Positions 1 to 13,090 of a stretch of DNA of 64,000 bases are shown here, one piece after another. The notes below the pieces were generated by a model. It did not search any database and had not been told where the DNA came from. It saw nothing but the letters and a program-made list of their open reading frames with translations. The stretch comes from Sabellastarte sp. h YS-2021. Lineage: Eukaryota; Annelida; Polychaeta; Sabellida; Sabellidae. The translations under genes were made by a program, and so were the position numbers. Numbering within the stretch: the stretch's first letter is position 1; each line of letters begins with the position of its first letter. The stretch covers positions 136,402,033 to 136,466,032 of the forward strand of contig OZ024931.1 in assembly GCA_964017235.1 (NCBI GenBank), read 5' to 3'.

Positions 1-1317
1 GACAAAAATTTGCTGCATTATGTGATAGTACTTTGTGATACCCTTGGTAAGTGAAACATAGCTTTTGTTCTGAACAACATTACCAATGCCCTAAACAAAT
101 CATAAACAGGGGTTGCATTGAACAATATTGGCAATATCTTTGATAAGTTGTCTATGAAATTTCCTCTAAGCTGGAAGAATATGAAAACTAATTTATTTCA
201 AATCCTTTCATTTGTCTCATCATGCAATTTTGAGGATATAGAATCAGATGGACATGTGTTCCAGATGTCAATAAACAAAATGGTGGCTTGCGAGATGCCA
301 AAACTTCACCGGATTGTTGGATAATTTTAAAATATAAAATAATAAGATAAAATCCTTTAATTTGCTGCCTAATTCAAGATCTTAACTCCAAATATTCATA
401 GTTTTAACAATCGCGAAAAATCCCATAAGGGGTGATATACATAACAGTTAACCATTTTGGCAATATTGGCATTGACTGGTGATTGATAATCTAATAATAG
501 AGTAGTATCATAGTTAATCGTTTCAGCTTACATAACTAGTACATAGAAATCCAAGAAAATTTGTAATTCCAAGGGTAATGGTGTGCTAAATTTTAGTGAG
601 TTACATTTAAGTGTTGTCAATTTTGTCAGCTGACTATGCCCTGATGAATCATGAACATGAGTCATGATACAATTGATAATCATCATTGGCATTTTAATAA
701 TCGGTGGGCCATATGTCTTCTCCCTTTTCCATTCAATGAATTTTGTTTTACAATACAAATTTTAAAGTTTTACATCTGCAATGAATATTTGTATATTCAT
801 TGTTGCTGATCACTATGGATACATTTCATGGCTATTTGGGGGGGGGGGGGGGACATATTTTTTCAGTAAATATCGACTTGCTTCACTTATTACTTATACA
901 AAAAGGCCGTTAAGACATTTCATATATAACCCTTTAGATTTTTATTTTCAAATTTTAATACTCAAGATACAATGCACAATGCAGGGTTTTGAGACAAAAG
1001 TTTAGTGTTCATGTTCACCTAAAAATCAAATGCAAGGGACTAGGGATTGAACCCATTCCTTATTTAACTTGTAACACTAAGGGTCAAATGCTTAGAAATA
1101 TGCAACTCAAAGTGCAAGTCATATTAAGAATATGAAACCTCAACCCTGCAAGAATTCAAAAAGTCTTTTAGTAGGTCATTTAAAGTTGTATTCAGATATA
1201 TTCAAGCCGAAATATCTGTTCCTTACATAACTTCAAACAGTTGCTGTTTTCAAATGGTACGTATATACATTTTTCTTCATAAAAATGTATTTTACATTTA
1301 AAAATATTAAATTTATT
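1..1317. other. Non-coding stretch, nothing recognised
   Basis: AT-rich sequence with only short chance reading frames. The one distinctive feature is a run of 15 G at 838-852. No exon with splice sites, RNA gene or repeat boundary was seen. Confidence 0.5.
838..852. repeat. Poly(G) tract, 15 nt
   Basis: An uninterrupted run of G following T-rich sequence. Three other long G or C runs occur in the window, at 16467-16486, 27815-27827 and 39081-39106. Such tracts are length-unstable and easily misread. Confidence 0.9.
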
Positions 1318-3014
1318 CCATAAAACTGTAATAAACCCTACCAGATGAAAACACTTGGGTTGAATACCCACATAGAAGGATGGTGGGGAAAGGACGGGGA
1401 AAACTACCCTAAGGTTATTTTGAATTAAGAGTAGGATATTTCCTGGTGCAATTGAAGCAAAAATATCTGTGCTGAAAATATAACTCTACTGAGTTAAGAG
1501 AGTAGAATTAACTACTAAATTAACTTCAGTACTGCTGTCTACACCATATCAGGTCAACTGTATGGAAAGGGCAAAACAATGCCATGGTGCTAAGAATAGT
1601 AACATGCCAAGAGGCACTACAGCAAGCACGGTTCTTAAGTCAGAGATGTAGGAGAGATTCCCCAAAAGGGAAATACCATCCCCCTCCTTTACTGAGATGT
1701 TTAGTCTCAGATTGTCTTAAATTAGAAATTTAAGTGGAAGAGTGAGAGGAAATTGGGTGAGTGGAAACTAAGTCCACTACACCTTAAAATCAAATATTCT
1801 AAAGTGCAACATCTCTAAAAGAAAAATACGTGAAGTGCAAGGATTCCATGAAGAATCTCCCTTGATGTAAAGCAGTGGAAAACCACCTAAAGACCAGGAA
1901 AAAGCCTGGACAAAAACATCATAGGCCTTGACTTGTGAAAGAAAATTTGTGTGGGATTAAATGGTTAAGCGTTAATCCAAGTAGATATTGCCCGAGCCTC
2001 AACATAACCCTCTTAGGACTTCAAAGACAAAGAAGAACTCCTCTTTAAAATAGTCAGAATTTCTAGATAGATAGTATCTAAGGTATATGACAGAAGGACT
2101 TGTCCTCTAAGTCATCCTGACCAAGACAAAAGTTGAAGCAGGAAAAACCTTCTGAAGGTAAATGGCTAAAGCCCGGAAGGTAGGTTCTGACTCAAGGATG
2201 ACTTAGGCCATCCCTTAACAGTGAGAACAGACCTTTAAAGGAATGAAAGTCACACTTTTATTCCCAAAGCAAGGGTAGTAAGAAAGACCATGATATAAAC
2301 TGTTAATAGGAACAGATCAAATCACTTCCTGTTAAAACACCACCCCCAAGGTATGAGTAAACTCGAAGACAGAGTTGAAAAAATAAACCTCTTGGCAACT
2401 ATTGGCTCTGATGAGCCAATTATATTAATAACATTTGCACTAAGGTGCCAAATCTCAAAACCAACTTTCTTACTTCCTTGACTAAGTAAATCCTTGAGGA
2501 CCAATGGCTAGGCCCAAAGCCATTGCCATAAACTGATACACCCTGCATATTGAAGACCAGAAGTGGTCCAATGGACAAATTGAAGGGAAAAAATGATCAA
2601 CTGTTAAGTTTCCACCCTAAAAGTTGGCAAAAATAGAAAAAAATTAAATCTAATGCTGGTTTCCAACCTTCTATTTTTTGCCAAAGAAAAAGTCTTGAGT
2701 AAATATACTCAGTAAAAAGGCACTTGAATGGCTCCTATAAACAGCAAGTGTTAGGCTGATCGACAAAGAGCAGTATCCTTCTGAGAAGAATTAAAGGTAT
2801 AGGAGACACAATCAGGAAAGTGGAATCTGAAAGAGACCACTGGTACGTGAATACCAAGTTCCAGATTTCTGGAAACAGAAAGGCTAGAACCAAAACATTT
2901 CAATTGAAACGGAAAAAATCCTTTAACTTTCCACTGGCAAGTGGAGAGATTTAGAGGTAGGTGTGGAACTTTGGAAAGATCCAAAATCACTCTTACCTCC
3001 TGAAGGACATCACG

Positions 3015-3200
3015 ATGGAGATGGAGGATGAGGCTTTTGCCCTGCCTCTGGAAGGCATTTCTCCACCAGAACTATTGGAACCTGGAAAGGAACCAGGTCC
3101 CTTTAGCACTAAACTATTTCGGGAGGAGAAAAGTCTTTGATTTGGTTTGCCTCAACAGGCTGAAGCAGAAAGCCGAGAAGAGACTCCTGAGTTAGGGTAG
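3015..3200 (+). pseudogene. Possible coding relic, unknown protein
   Basis: A short acidic, proline-containing frame opens at the ATG at 3015 and begins MEMEDEAFALPLEG. After about 41 codons it meets a stop, and a shifted frame (begins near FGLPQQAEAESREE) continues to about 3200. The composition looks protein-like rather than random, but it is short and has no recognisable domain. It lies inside the possible 1318-5183 element, so it may be a remnant of that element's own gene. Confidence 0.2.
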
Positions 3201-3607
3201 TATGAAAAATTTTCTGCTGACACAGTTAAGTGTGGGAATGAAGTCTCTGAATAACAACACCACAAAACAGTGTAGGCCCACACATGGAAAAGGCACAAAC
3301 TCCCTTTCAAAGTGATAAGACACAAGTGAGGGGACAGAGGAAGGAAATCCCTCTAAATAAAGTGCAGAGGGAAAATAAATGAGTGGACGAGGCTAGAGAT
3401 CAATAAAATGTCTGATCAAGCAAATCAAGCTGATCAAGCACATTGATAATCCGGATACTTTAAGTCAACCCCACAAGCCTGCTGAAGAAGGCTTGTACCT
3501 GGCAAAACTAAGTTTGGAAGGATAATTTGGGAAAGTATCCAACTTTTTAAACTTAGAATGAGAAGATACCAAAATGATGAATGACAGAAAAATAAAAATC
3601 TGACCTC

Positions 3608-3808
3608 ATGAAGGAACTTCTGAGCCAGGAACTGATGGGCGACTCAGAGAAGATTGAAACTGATCAACATGAAAATGAGAGCAGTCTTCTGTTATCTCCT
3701 GTCATTGTGTTGGACAGAGGACTTGAAAATCTTCTGAAGAAGATAATCATTGAAAAACATAGTTCAAAACATCCATATAGTCCAACAGACTGGCACAATC
3801 AAAGGTAA
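3608..3808 (+). CDS. Exon-like ORF ending at a splice-donor-like site, unknown
   Basis: A 66-codon frame, hydrophilic and rich in Glu, Lys and Ser (starts MKELLSQELMGD). Near its 3' end the sequence CAAAG/GTAAGA, at about 3800-3810, matches a strong 5' splice site, so the frame could end an exon. No good acceptor was identified upstream and no family is recognised. It lies inside the possible 1318-5183 element. A chance frame is an equally good explanation. Confidence 0.2.
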   Translation: MKELLSQELMGDSEKIETDQHENESSLLLSPVIVLDRGLENLLKKIIIEKHSSKHPYSPTDWHNQR

Positions 3809-4401
3809 GAGAGAAGGTCCCAATAGAAGTCTGCTAGATGGTTAACTTCAGACAGAGGGACCCCCAACATAGCCCAAAAAGGGAGATGCCCCAGAAGGTA
3901 GTCAGGTATAAAAACAGGTGAAAATACACTATAAAACTGTTGAATAACAGTACATGTTCACCACACCCCCAACTCTTCCTAGAAATAGAAAAAAGATTGG
4001 AATAAAAAATTGAAAAAAATCAGTCTAAATTCAGCTGATAAGGGAGCCTGAATAAAAAGTGGTCTGGAGAAGATGGTTCCAGCACATAAATCACAGTCTG
4101 ATTAGGCTGAACCTCAGGCTCACAAGAGGCCATAAGACTAATTCCAGGAAAATTATGCTAAGAAACCAACAGATCAAAAAGACTTAAAAGGGGTAAGTAG
4201 GAAACAGGCAACAGTGAGATGGGACTCCACAGGGGAAGACTGAGTCAACCCCATGAGCCATTGACCACCAACCTCCAGAATGGAAGGGGGGAAGGCTGGA
4301 AAGTGGAAAACCTAGGTTCAGATGTGAACTCAAAACACTGAAACCAGGATCCAAACCCCAGAAATGTTAAATGGAAGGACTGACAAGCAATAAACCGTGA
4401 A

Positions 4402-4884
4402 TGGTAGGTAATTAGCATAATTTTACGATATAAAATTTACATTAAAAATGAAAATTATCACACAGTATACTTAAAATAATACACAAAGAATTATAAAAAG
4501 TGTTGTGTGAAACAAACCTGGAATAGCTGTACAGAGAAAATAAATATTTTCTAGCAACGAATTGGTTGACCTCCATTTTGGATGTGACATCATAGTCGCA
4601 CGATCTGGCGAGAATTTTGTACAAAGCTCAAGATACAGTAACAAATATGCAGGTGATTCGAAGGATTCCACAAATGAAGGAATCCTTAAAATGGCAATAA
4701 TAATGTCTGTAGAAGTGAATAAATTGATTCACCAGGGAAATGAATATTTCCAAGGGCAAACCTACATTCAGACACCAGATGAACAAATTTACGAAAAATT
4801 AATATATTCGTAAATTTTTGCATCAAACAGGCAATAAATACACCAGATATCAAAAGAAACATAATCTAAAATGGAGGAAAGGTG
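4402..4884. mobile_element. Possible 483-bp insertion flanked by a 13-bp direct repeat
   Basis: The 13-mer AATAAACCGTGAA occurs at 4389-4401 and again at 4885-4897, bracketing 483 bp. A direct repeat this long suits a retroposed insertion. No poly(A) or SINE-like head is visible at either end, so the type is unknown. Overlapping frames of 60-83 codons exist on both strands inside it, but none is convincing. Confidence 0.3.
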
Positions 4885-5183
4885 AATAAACCGTGAAAAA
4901 TCTCACAGAACATCAAAAACCTAAAAAATGTGGGTCTTTTATGAGGCAGAAAAATTGAATTTAATGTTCAATCACCATAAAAAGAATGAACAATTTCTGT
5001 TTATCTGTACATGGAAGGGTGAATTAGGTCACTAGGGGTCAAAGGGTAGCAAGTACATAGGTTTAAATAGAGTCTCCCCATGTATTTTAAATTCTATGTA
5101 TGGTTTACGTGGTGGTCACCGAACACCTTACCATCCTGAACCCAAGTGTTTCATATGGTAGGGTATATTACAGTTTTATAACA

Positions 5184-7169
5184 TAAAAACTCAGATTTTT
5201 AAAAGGTCAAATGTGGTTTCAATGGTTGATCAAATAAAATTATGGACTCAAATTAGGTTTCCCTACACATTTATTGAAAAACAAATGCATAAACTGAGTT
5301 CAAGACAGTTTCATGGCATTGTAGGCCTCAACTGACAGTCATTGCTGTACTCCCTAGGTATGATCTGACTAAGGCATAATGGTAATTGTCTGGTGCAGCA
5401 AACATGGATGGCGTTGACATTTTTTGGCTATGTGTATATACTGTTTTAGATAGGCTTCTGAAGTGTGTATCAGTTGTATTGACTTACATTAGGTCTCCTG
5501 ATACAGTTTAAGATGTTACGACATCACAATGCTATGTTGTGAAGTCATATTACAGGTCTAGATGATCCTGTTCAGTTGTATTGTGTACATGAAACGTTTT
5601 GTAGTACTTTACAAAAAATGAGGTATATTTATTGTGAACACTTACGAGAAATAATATCTGTTTATCTTTACGTTTTTTGATCATTTCATTATTTTAAATA
5701 GAGAATGTGGGTCATTATAGAATAAAAATATGTTCATGATATTCTAATTTATCAATTTTGTTTTAACATTTTACCTAAAATAAGTAAGCTCAAGAAAATA
5801 GTTAAAATGGCTGCCAATGGGGTTAAGAAGTGACAAAACATTTTTCAGTGACAGGATTATTTCATATTACAAATGCTAAAGTCCACAGCATTATTTCATT
5901 GCCAATAAAATTATAAAGCAATGTTTTATACATAATTATCCTACATTCTATTTTCTCATATTTTAATAACACACTTCTTATGACAATGAGGTTTCATTTA
6001 TTTCCTCCATAAGGAGGTCATGTTTCTGTGTATCTTTCTTTTCAGGATTACTCCAAAAGTACTCAACATAATGTACGGAAACTTTTTTTGTGGGTGGGGC
6101 CTAATCAAAGGAAAGAAGCAATTAAATTTTAAGACAGATCTGGCTCATATTTTGGATAAAAAACACACGCCAAACTTTCAAAGGTCCCATTTCTAGCATT
6201 TTCAATTACTTCTGAGAAGTTTTTTTTTAAAAATGAATTTTATATAGCCTAAGTTATCCATGCATGTGGCTGTAGGGACTGAAAAGAATTTGAATTCTGA
6301 TAATGAAATTAGATTAAATATTCAGATCATATCAATAACATGACAAATAATATACTTTACAGAAGTCTTTGGAATTTTTGTTTTCACCAACTCGTATCTA
6401 CAAGTGAAGTACCTTTGGTTAGTTACTGAAACATACAACTTGATAGCTTAAATACATAGCTTTAATAGACAAGTTAGTACCCTGCATGCATGACTAATAA
6501 TTATAACTCAGCACATTAATAACTTCCTAAATCACTTTGTAAGTTGTACATGCAAGTTAGTAGATTGTAGATACGAGTCAGTAACTGGCAGGAAAAAGAT
6601 AAGAAAAGTTTTGAGCTTCTATATATTTAGAGATAAATCACTTAGTCTACGGTTTTAGATTGAACAATGTGAAAAAAGTCAAATTTTGCTGATGAAATAG
6701 ATCACAAATTCATAAATTACTGACCAAATTGTTGTACAAATATAGTTAGATTAATATTATTAAAGATTCAAATTTCATCTCAAATCATTTGTCTGTACCA
6801 AGAGTTTAAAATAAGAAATGCACAAAGCATCCTTCACAGCCTTTCATAACCCCAGCACAGATAATTGGCTTAGACATTTTTAAAGCTCCCAACAATGTTC
6901 ACAGATAAAACACCTATTAGAAAACTATTTTATGAAATCTCAGTGTGTGATTATTATCCACATTGCGATATATTCGATGATATAGTAAGAAAAATTGGGT
7001 AATAATTTATATTTCCCATGGTCCTCCCTTGCAAGTGTCAGTGAGTTTGCATAAACAAGGGTCATTTTTCATAAAGTAATTTGTGTCTTGTTTATCATTA
7101 GAAAGGTAATTTTACAGAGTGTTTACTGCTTTTTCTTGTATCAAAATTCATGCTTGGTGAATCTAAAAT
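5184..7169. other. Non-coding stretch, nothing recognised
   Basis: AT-rich sequence without long frames, splice-flanked exons or clear repeats. Confidence 0.5.
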
Positions 7170-9680
7170 TAAAAACTGCAGGTCTATATTGATCATTGGG
7201 GGACATCTTAACATAAATCTTACTTGGCTAGTACTTATGGTAAAACTGTCAGCAGTAAAATGAAAGAATTATCAAACATTGTGACATCATTCAATGTTGA
7301 TATCTGGAGAATCAAGCATCCTGAAAGTATGTGTAACACTCGGTGTAAAAAAACCCCAAGATTTCGGCTCCCACAAATTGCTGATTTTCTTACATCTTGC
7401 ACACTACAATATTAACTTGGTTGATATTTTTACCTCACATTAAGTCAGGCTACAGTTCATTAAAACCATCTTTAACATTTATAGGAAAATTATTGATGTT
7501 CAGGCCTTTGGACATTAAATGTCAGGTTATTATTGGGCAGTGAATTTCTTCAATTTTTGCATAATTCAATAAGACAGGCAATTGTAGATACTTCTAATCT
7601 AAAAAATGTTAAAGCTGGAATTTTATAAAGTGTATTCTTCGATCAAAGTTTATTCTGCTTAAAAAGCAAAGAAGGCAAGATTAAAAATTACTTGAAAAGA
7701 AATGTATCAAATTGAGATTATTATTAGCATTGTGTATACCCTGAATTTAGTTTATGAACATGCCTCTCTCTATAAAAGAATTAATAGACAATATACATAC
7801 TGAAAAGGCAATTGGCTCTAAGGTCAAGAGCAAGAATGCCAAATAAATCCAAAAAGCCAAAAATCTAGGCTACCACTATCCCTTTTGAACCTAGAAAAGG
7901 CTCATAACTCGGGTACCAACATATCCAGTTATTAAAGCATGATCAGTTTATGGACTAACTTGTACAAAAAAACCGAGAACATATTAATAAAAGCTCAGAA
8001 GGATTCCTTTGGAAAAGTTTTTTCAGAACTACATAGAAAACAATGAGAGTATTGATGCATATTTGGACAATCTCAATATCCCTAAAAATAATACTCAAAA
8101 GTAAAACTTTCTGTGATAAATTTATAACTTTTGAAAGTAAGACAGCTGTTGATAGCTCAGCTTAGAACTGGACCCGATACAAATCTCACAATTTACAAGA
8201 TGTTTTGTCCTTAAGTTAGTGAATATATACTTAAAAGTTTCATGTAATCATTTTAAACTGGTCAACTACCGAGCCAAAACACTGGTTCAACAAATCTAAT
8301 TCCTAAACAAGGCGAGGAACTCAGACCTAAAGTCTTGCCACTATGTTACTCTTCTGAACATTGATTACAAAATTTTAGCTGAAATTCAGACAACATTAAA
8401 AAAAGCCCTGCATGAAGTTATAAATTCAGTTCAGGTTTGCTATAAAACAGCTAGAAAACAGGTCATACATAGAAAATGTTAGGCTAATATTTGATATTCT
8501 ACAATATTGTAAAACTGAGAATTTCGACTTGAATTCTTCTCGCCAATTTCAAAAGACATTAAATGACTTGACATTTTATATTGAGGCTTTGCAATAAATT
8601 GTAAGGGTATTGTGGCTTTGGGGGGACTACTCTCAAACAGCTGTGTCACTAATAATGGACATGTCTCTCCACCATGTAAGCTTTACAAAGCTAGCAGACA
8701 AGGTTGCCCTATAAGGGTGGGAGCAATTACTTTAACTAATTGCAGGCAATTGCTATTGTCCTTAGTAAAATCTCCAACTTGGAGGTATTACTGAACAAAA
8801 CAAATCACAGAGAAATTACATTATGCAAAATATGGTGGTACATAGGTTTCTGTGAATGCATTCTTTCAGCGTGCTATTGTTTTGTAAAATCAGCGTTAAG
8901 AACCTCAGTTGAGCTTCTTGAGCTAATTTTAAACATTTCTTTCTTTACAAATGATATAAAACAATCATTGACCGGAAAGGCCCATTTCTATAGGTCATGA
9001 CTTCTAAGACACAGGATTTGACAAGTGCTAATGATTTCATGTTTTTACTAAGAATGTCCTAATACATTCAGTGTTTATACATCAGACAAACTTTATAATC
9101 TGTTAACATGTGTCCTTCCAAATTAAAAAATTTACCAGCTTGTAACAGAAACAACTTCCCCTCCCATTATCTTAATTACTACATCACAGCAATGCGTGAA
9201 AAAGTGTGGGTGTGAAAAATTCACATGTTTCAAGTTTACAGTTGCAGCCCATAAAAATCCTAGTCGTAGTAAGCATGGGTCACTATCCTAGGAGACAGTA
9301 CACTGGAGAAGTTATATTCCTTGACTTGTAAAATGGCAATTGAATTTATTAGAAAACACTGCAAAATAAAATTTTAAATTGTGTCTTTTCTTATAATTAT
9401 CATTCATTTGGAACATCTCAAATATGACCAATCACTACTTCTGTAATGAACTAGATCACTTAGTACATTACTTTTATTATTGTACAGACATTTATTCACT
9501 CTGGAAAAGGGCAGGAGACTCCTTTACATTAATTTAATTGAAAATGTGGCAGGAATAACCTGAGTCTGATGTCTGGCTTTGTCTAAATGCCATTACATTA
9601 TTAATGTTGTCTATGTTAAAATTTTAACATTATTGTTCTGTTCACTTGAAATCTTACCAATCTGTTGCATCCTACACTCA
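7170..9680 (+). mobile_element. Decayed L1/Tx1-type LINE, ORF2 remnant
   Basis: Frame-hopping translation follows a non-LTR retrotransposon ORF2 in the right order. An endonuclease piece lies near 7190-7415 (IIGGHLNINLTW, then NVDIWRIKHPES; family motif GDFN and IHP). A linker resembling EKxxxKxFxxLEK lies near 7800-7900. Reverse-transcriptase motifs follow near 8305-8470 (LIPKQGEELR, then LLNIDYKILAE) and near 8640-8720 (SCVTNNGHVSP, then SRQGCPI). A C-terminal zinc-knuckle-like piece lies near 9430-9490 (CNELDHLVHYF...C...LWKR). Many stops and frameshifts separate the blocks and no single frame is longer than 90 codons, so this is an old, dead copy. The catalytic FADD block could not be found. 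Both outer boundaries are approximate. Confidence 0.75.
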
Positions 9681-9689
9681 CAAAAACTG

Positions 9690-12600
9690 AAAACAAGGGA
9701 ACAAAACTTTCTATATTCCCTGGTGGCCCTAACTGTGGACATACTTTAAAGAGATTTTTTTTCTTTAGCTTAATATGAACTTGTATTACTGTTCAAACAA
9801 AGCAACAAGTTAAATGTAAAATAACCCTGGATTCTTAAAAATATAACCTGAAGACAAAAGAGAACCCTCATCCTATAGACTTAGATTGTAAATATCTATT
9901 TTTATGATAAAATTCATTGCGACAAGTACATTACTTCAGCAATTTCCTATTACAAGAAACATTACAGAAATAGGAATCAATATATTAAAAGCAGACACCT
10001 GGATCCCCCAAATTAAGTGACTGCATTTGAAATCAGTCTAAAAAATCAGAATCCATTAATCAGCTATTCCTACAAATCAATTATTATGTTTCTGCTTGCT
10101 TATCATTTCTTTAGGATAGGAAATTCTTCCATTGTATTGAGTAACCACAACATGTACTTATAGAGACTACTGATAATATGTTCAACTTTCCTAGATCATC
10201 AGATTACATTCTCCGAAAACTCTAGCATGACAAAAATAAAGCCATGGTTAAAGTATTACATTTATTGTAAATTTCACTGTCCTTAAAATCTGTGTTGTAC
10301 TGTACATGTTTAGAAACCTAATAATTTAAAGAATTTCTACTGTTTTTAATAGGGTTGAGGCGGTAGCATATTTTGATTTTGGTTTTCCCACAATGCAATA
10401 CTGTTCTGTTTCTGGGATACTTAAAGTTTGTTCTTGCATAACTCAAAATGAATACACCTGCTTACAGGAAGTGAAGTTCATCAAAACATGACATTTCCAC
10501 TCAAAGAAGTGGATATAAAATTCCTATGATGTGCAAAAAATAATGAGATAAAAGTTTATAATTTTTTTTTCAGGTTTAGGGTTTAGAACTTTTAAAGTGT
10601 GAGCCTTATAGCTTTTGCAGTAGACCAAAGGAGATTTCAACCTTGTTAATCTTCTTTTCAATTTATTATGGATTCTTAACAACTGATTTTTTTATTTAAA
10701 CTTATAAATTGACATCAAATCAATTTTCTGTTGAATCATTTGGTCACAAAGTTTGACACATCATAAAATGGTAAAGCATTAAGCCTCAAGTTTTGGGGGA
10801 TTGTTAAAAACTACTCGCAGAAGAGTGCAGTTACTGTAACGAACTACTAGCTGTACACGATTTTAAAAAGATACATTTTCTTGTTTAATATTAACAATTT
10901 TGTATATGTTTATATAAGTCTGATCTCAGACAAGTATTTTATGCAAGTTTTCCCCGTCAATACAGTTTTCACACTGCAAAAGAGTACTTGCTATGAGGCC
11001 AATAAATAGTCCATTTTAAAAATTCACACTTGCTCAAACTTATTAAAATATTTTAACGTGTCGTCATGTGTGTCGAAACTGGTGTTGGAACAAACACTGG
11101 TCTGTCTGTCTGTAACACTTGCAATGGAGTGAGTTCAGTAGCTTTTCAGAGGCCTGCCAGTTTACTAAGTCTTTTCAGCAAGGAATTAGGCTGTATAGAT
11201 GTTTAAGAATTATATTATACCAAAGCCTGTTGGAAATCAGCAATGTTTAATTGTGGATTTAACCAACAAACTCGATATCTTCTATTATCACCCATCGTCA
11301 ATGAAGCCCCATGAGAGACACATGATTGATGAAACTCAAAGTATGACTCCAATGGCAGTGCTGACACAAACTGTCAATGGAGACCATTTTTACCGTAGTG
11401 GCCAAAATGTGGCTTATTTGATCTCAACGCTTCAAAATAACTTTGATGCACAGGAGGAGCTAGCCTATTATAAAAGTTTATAATAAAACAATTTAAGTGT
11501 TGCATTGATTTCAATATTGGAGACATAAAAGAATGATCACTGCTCTGACAACTGTTAAGCAACTGCATCGCGAGTTGTTGAGATACAACACAATGAATAG
11601 GTGAAGTTTAGAAATATGGTAAATAGCCATGTTTCTATAAAATGTATTCTAAATATGGCCAAAAATAAAAAATTACTTCAAAGTATCATTCATTATTTGC
11701 TAATACTGAATTTCAAAAAACTTTTTCAATATTAAGATATTTTTTCAGAATCAAAATTAAGATATTCATTGAGAAACTAGTATTCAAAATCTGCATATTT
11801 TAGATGCAAGTCTACGTCTTACCTAGCCTAAGGTCAATATGCTTTGGAGTGAATTAATTTGTTCGTCTTAACAACAACGTTAAAGTAAATAATAGATCTT
11901 TCTGAAATTTTATTGGAGGCTAGGGCCTGGCCAATGAAAGAAATGATGAAATTTAAGGAAAGATCCCAAATTTCCTCCGGTACCAATTCTAATTTCAATG
12001 GCTTTGGACTCTGCTTGAAATTACTCCATAAGTTAAGAGTGGGACTTCATGAAGATTTTCCTGTCAGAGGTCGGCACTCTACATGTACCTTTCAGTTGTT
12101 TATGTTTAGCCATCAAAAATAAAATGTGAAATTCAAAATAATATTAGCATTATAAAACATCACTACCTTAGAAATGACAAGACATTTGGACTGTTACTTC
12201 AGCATATACACATGAATACCAACACTGGTGAACTTGTACTGATCAGTGATCAACTTGAACCGATTGTCATCTCAACTAGTGACTCAATTCAAGTAATTCA
12301 ATCAAAAGGGTGACATTCAGTGGCATGTGAAATTTAGGAGCTATGCAACAGAACTCTTAACAGTTTTATTTTGATCTTACCAATGCTGGTGTTGACATGG
12401 TTACAACTGAAAATTTCAGTGTCTCCATTAAAGTGGTCAGACCGGCTGTGAAAATAAAAACGAAATTTCGAAAGTGTAGATATATGATAAAAAGTTTTAC
12501 GTGAGCGTACATGAGCTGCATCCTCAATAGGAAATATGGATTCGCGAGATATTTTGAAGTTTGTAAACTTCATTTACCATGAGTATAAAGCAAAAATGTA

Positions 12601-13090
12601 AGTTTGTCCTCAAATGTATATGCGCATTATTGTTTTGACGAAATATTAACCAGTACAAATTAAGCCTAATATGATGACTGGTACTTAAATATTCTTTGCG
12701 GATTTCGTCATTTCTACCTAAACGAAACAAAATGCGGTTTACTGGTTTACCGTTCCACCACTACTCCATTATGATTCCCTGTACCCTGATGTGCACTTGG
12801 AATTTGACAAATATTCACAATTAAGTTTTCTTAAATTTTAGTTCCAAAAGGTACCTTTTGGTTTTAGTGCTGATTTAAATACAGATGAATGCCTCTGTAA
12901 CTTTTAAAAGTTCAATAGTTTAGACAAATCAAGGTACATCACCGACTCTCACGAAACAGTTACCTTTTCACTTAAGCATATTACATTTTTACTTCCCTAA
13001 ATTGCAATTTTAGGTAAAATCAGACTATTTATAGCTTACCGATGTCTTGAAGCTTCCCAATCTATATCTGGTCTAATAATCACTGAAATT
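9690..13090. other. Gene-poor stretch
   Basis: Apart from one 94-codon frame listed separately (11199-11483), nothing is recognisable. Only short frames on both strands and simple AT-rich sequence are present. Confidence 0.45.
11199..11483 (+). CDS. Hypothetical 94-residue ORF
   Basis: The frame begins MFKNYIIPKPVG directly after an in-frame TAG, so the ATG is its natural limit, and ends TAA. An AATAAA hexamer overlaps or directly follows the stop near 11482-11487. The product would be soluble, with no signal peptide, membrane segment or known domain. The length is somewhat more than expected by chance in AT-rich DNA, but there is no homology or splice evidence. I do not recognise it. Confidence 0.2.
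   Translation: MFKNYIIPKPVGNQQCLIVDLTNKLDIFYYHPSSMKPHERHMIDETQSMTPMAVLTQTVNGDHFYRSGQNVAYLISTLQNNFDAQEELAYYKSL

Larger units (their letters stand above)
1318..5183. mobile_element. Possible 3.9-kb element with imperfect terminal inverted repeats
   Basis: The left edge (about 1318-1375) reads ATAAAACTGTAATA then a close variant of ACCCTACCA, followed by CACTTGGGTT and GGATGGT. The right edge (about 5128-5183) carries the same blocks in reverse complement and in the same order. The interior has a different texture from the flanks: purine-rich on the + strand, with short Glu-rich frames. No transposase motif was recognised and no target duplication was found. It could be a decayed DNA transposon, or two inverted copies of a smaller repeat around unrelated DNA. 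Confidence 0.4.

Noticed and set aside
4562-4813. 83-codon frame with a GNEYFQ stretch faintly like the anticodon-binding region of methionyl-tRNA synthetase
   Set aside because: The similarity is limited to a few residues, the usual following motif is missing, and the opposite strand is equally open.
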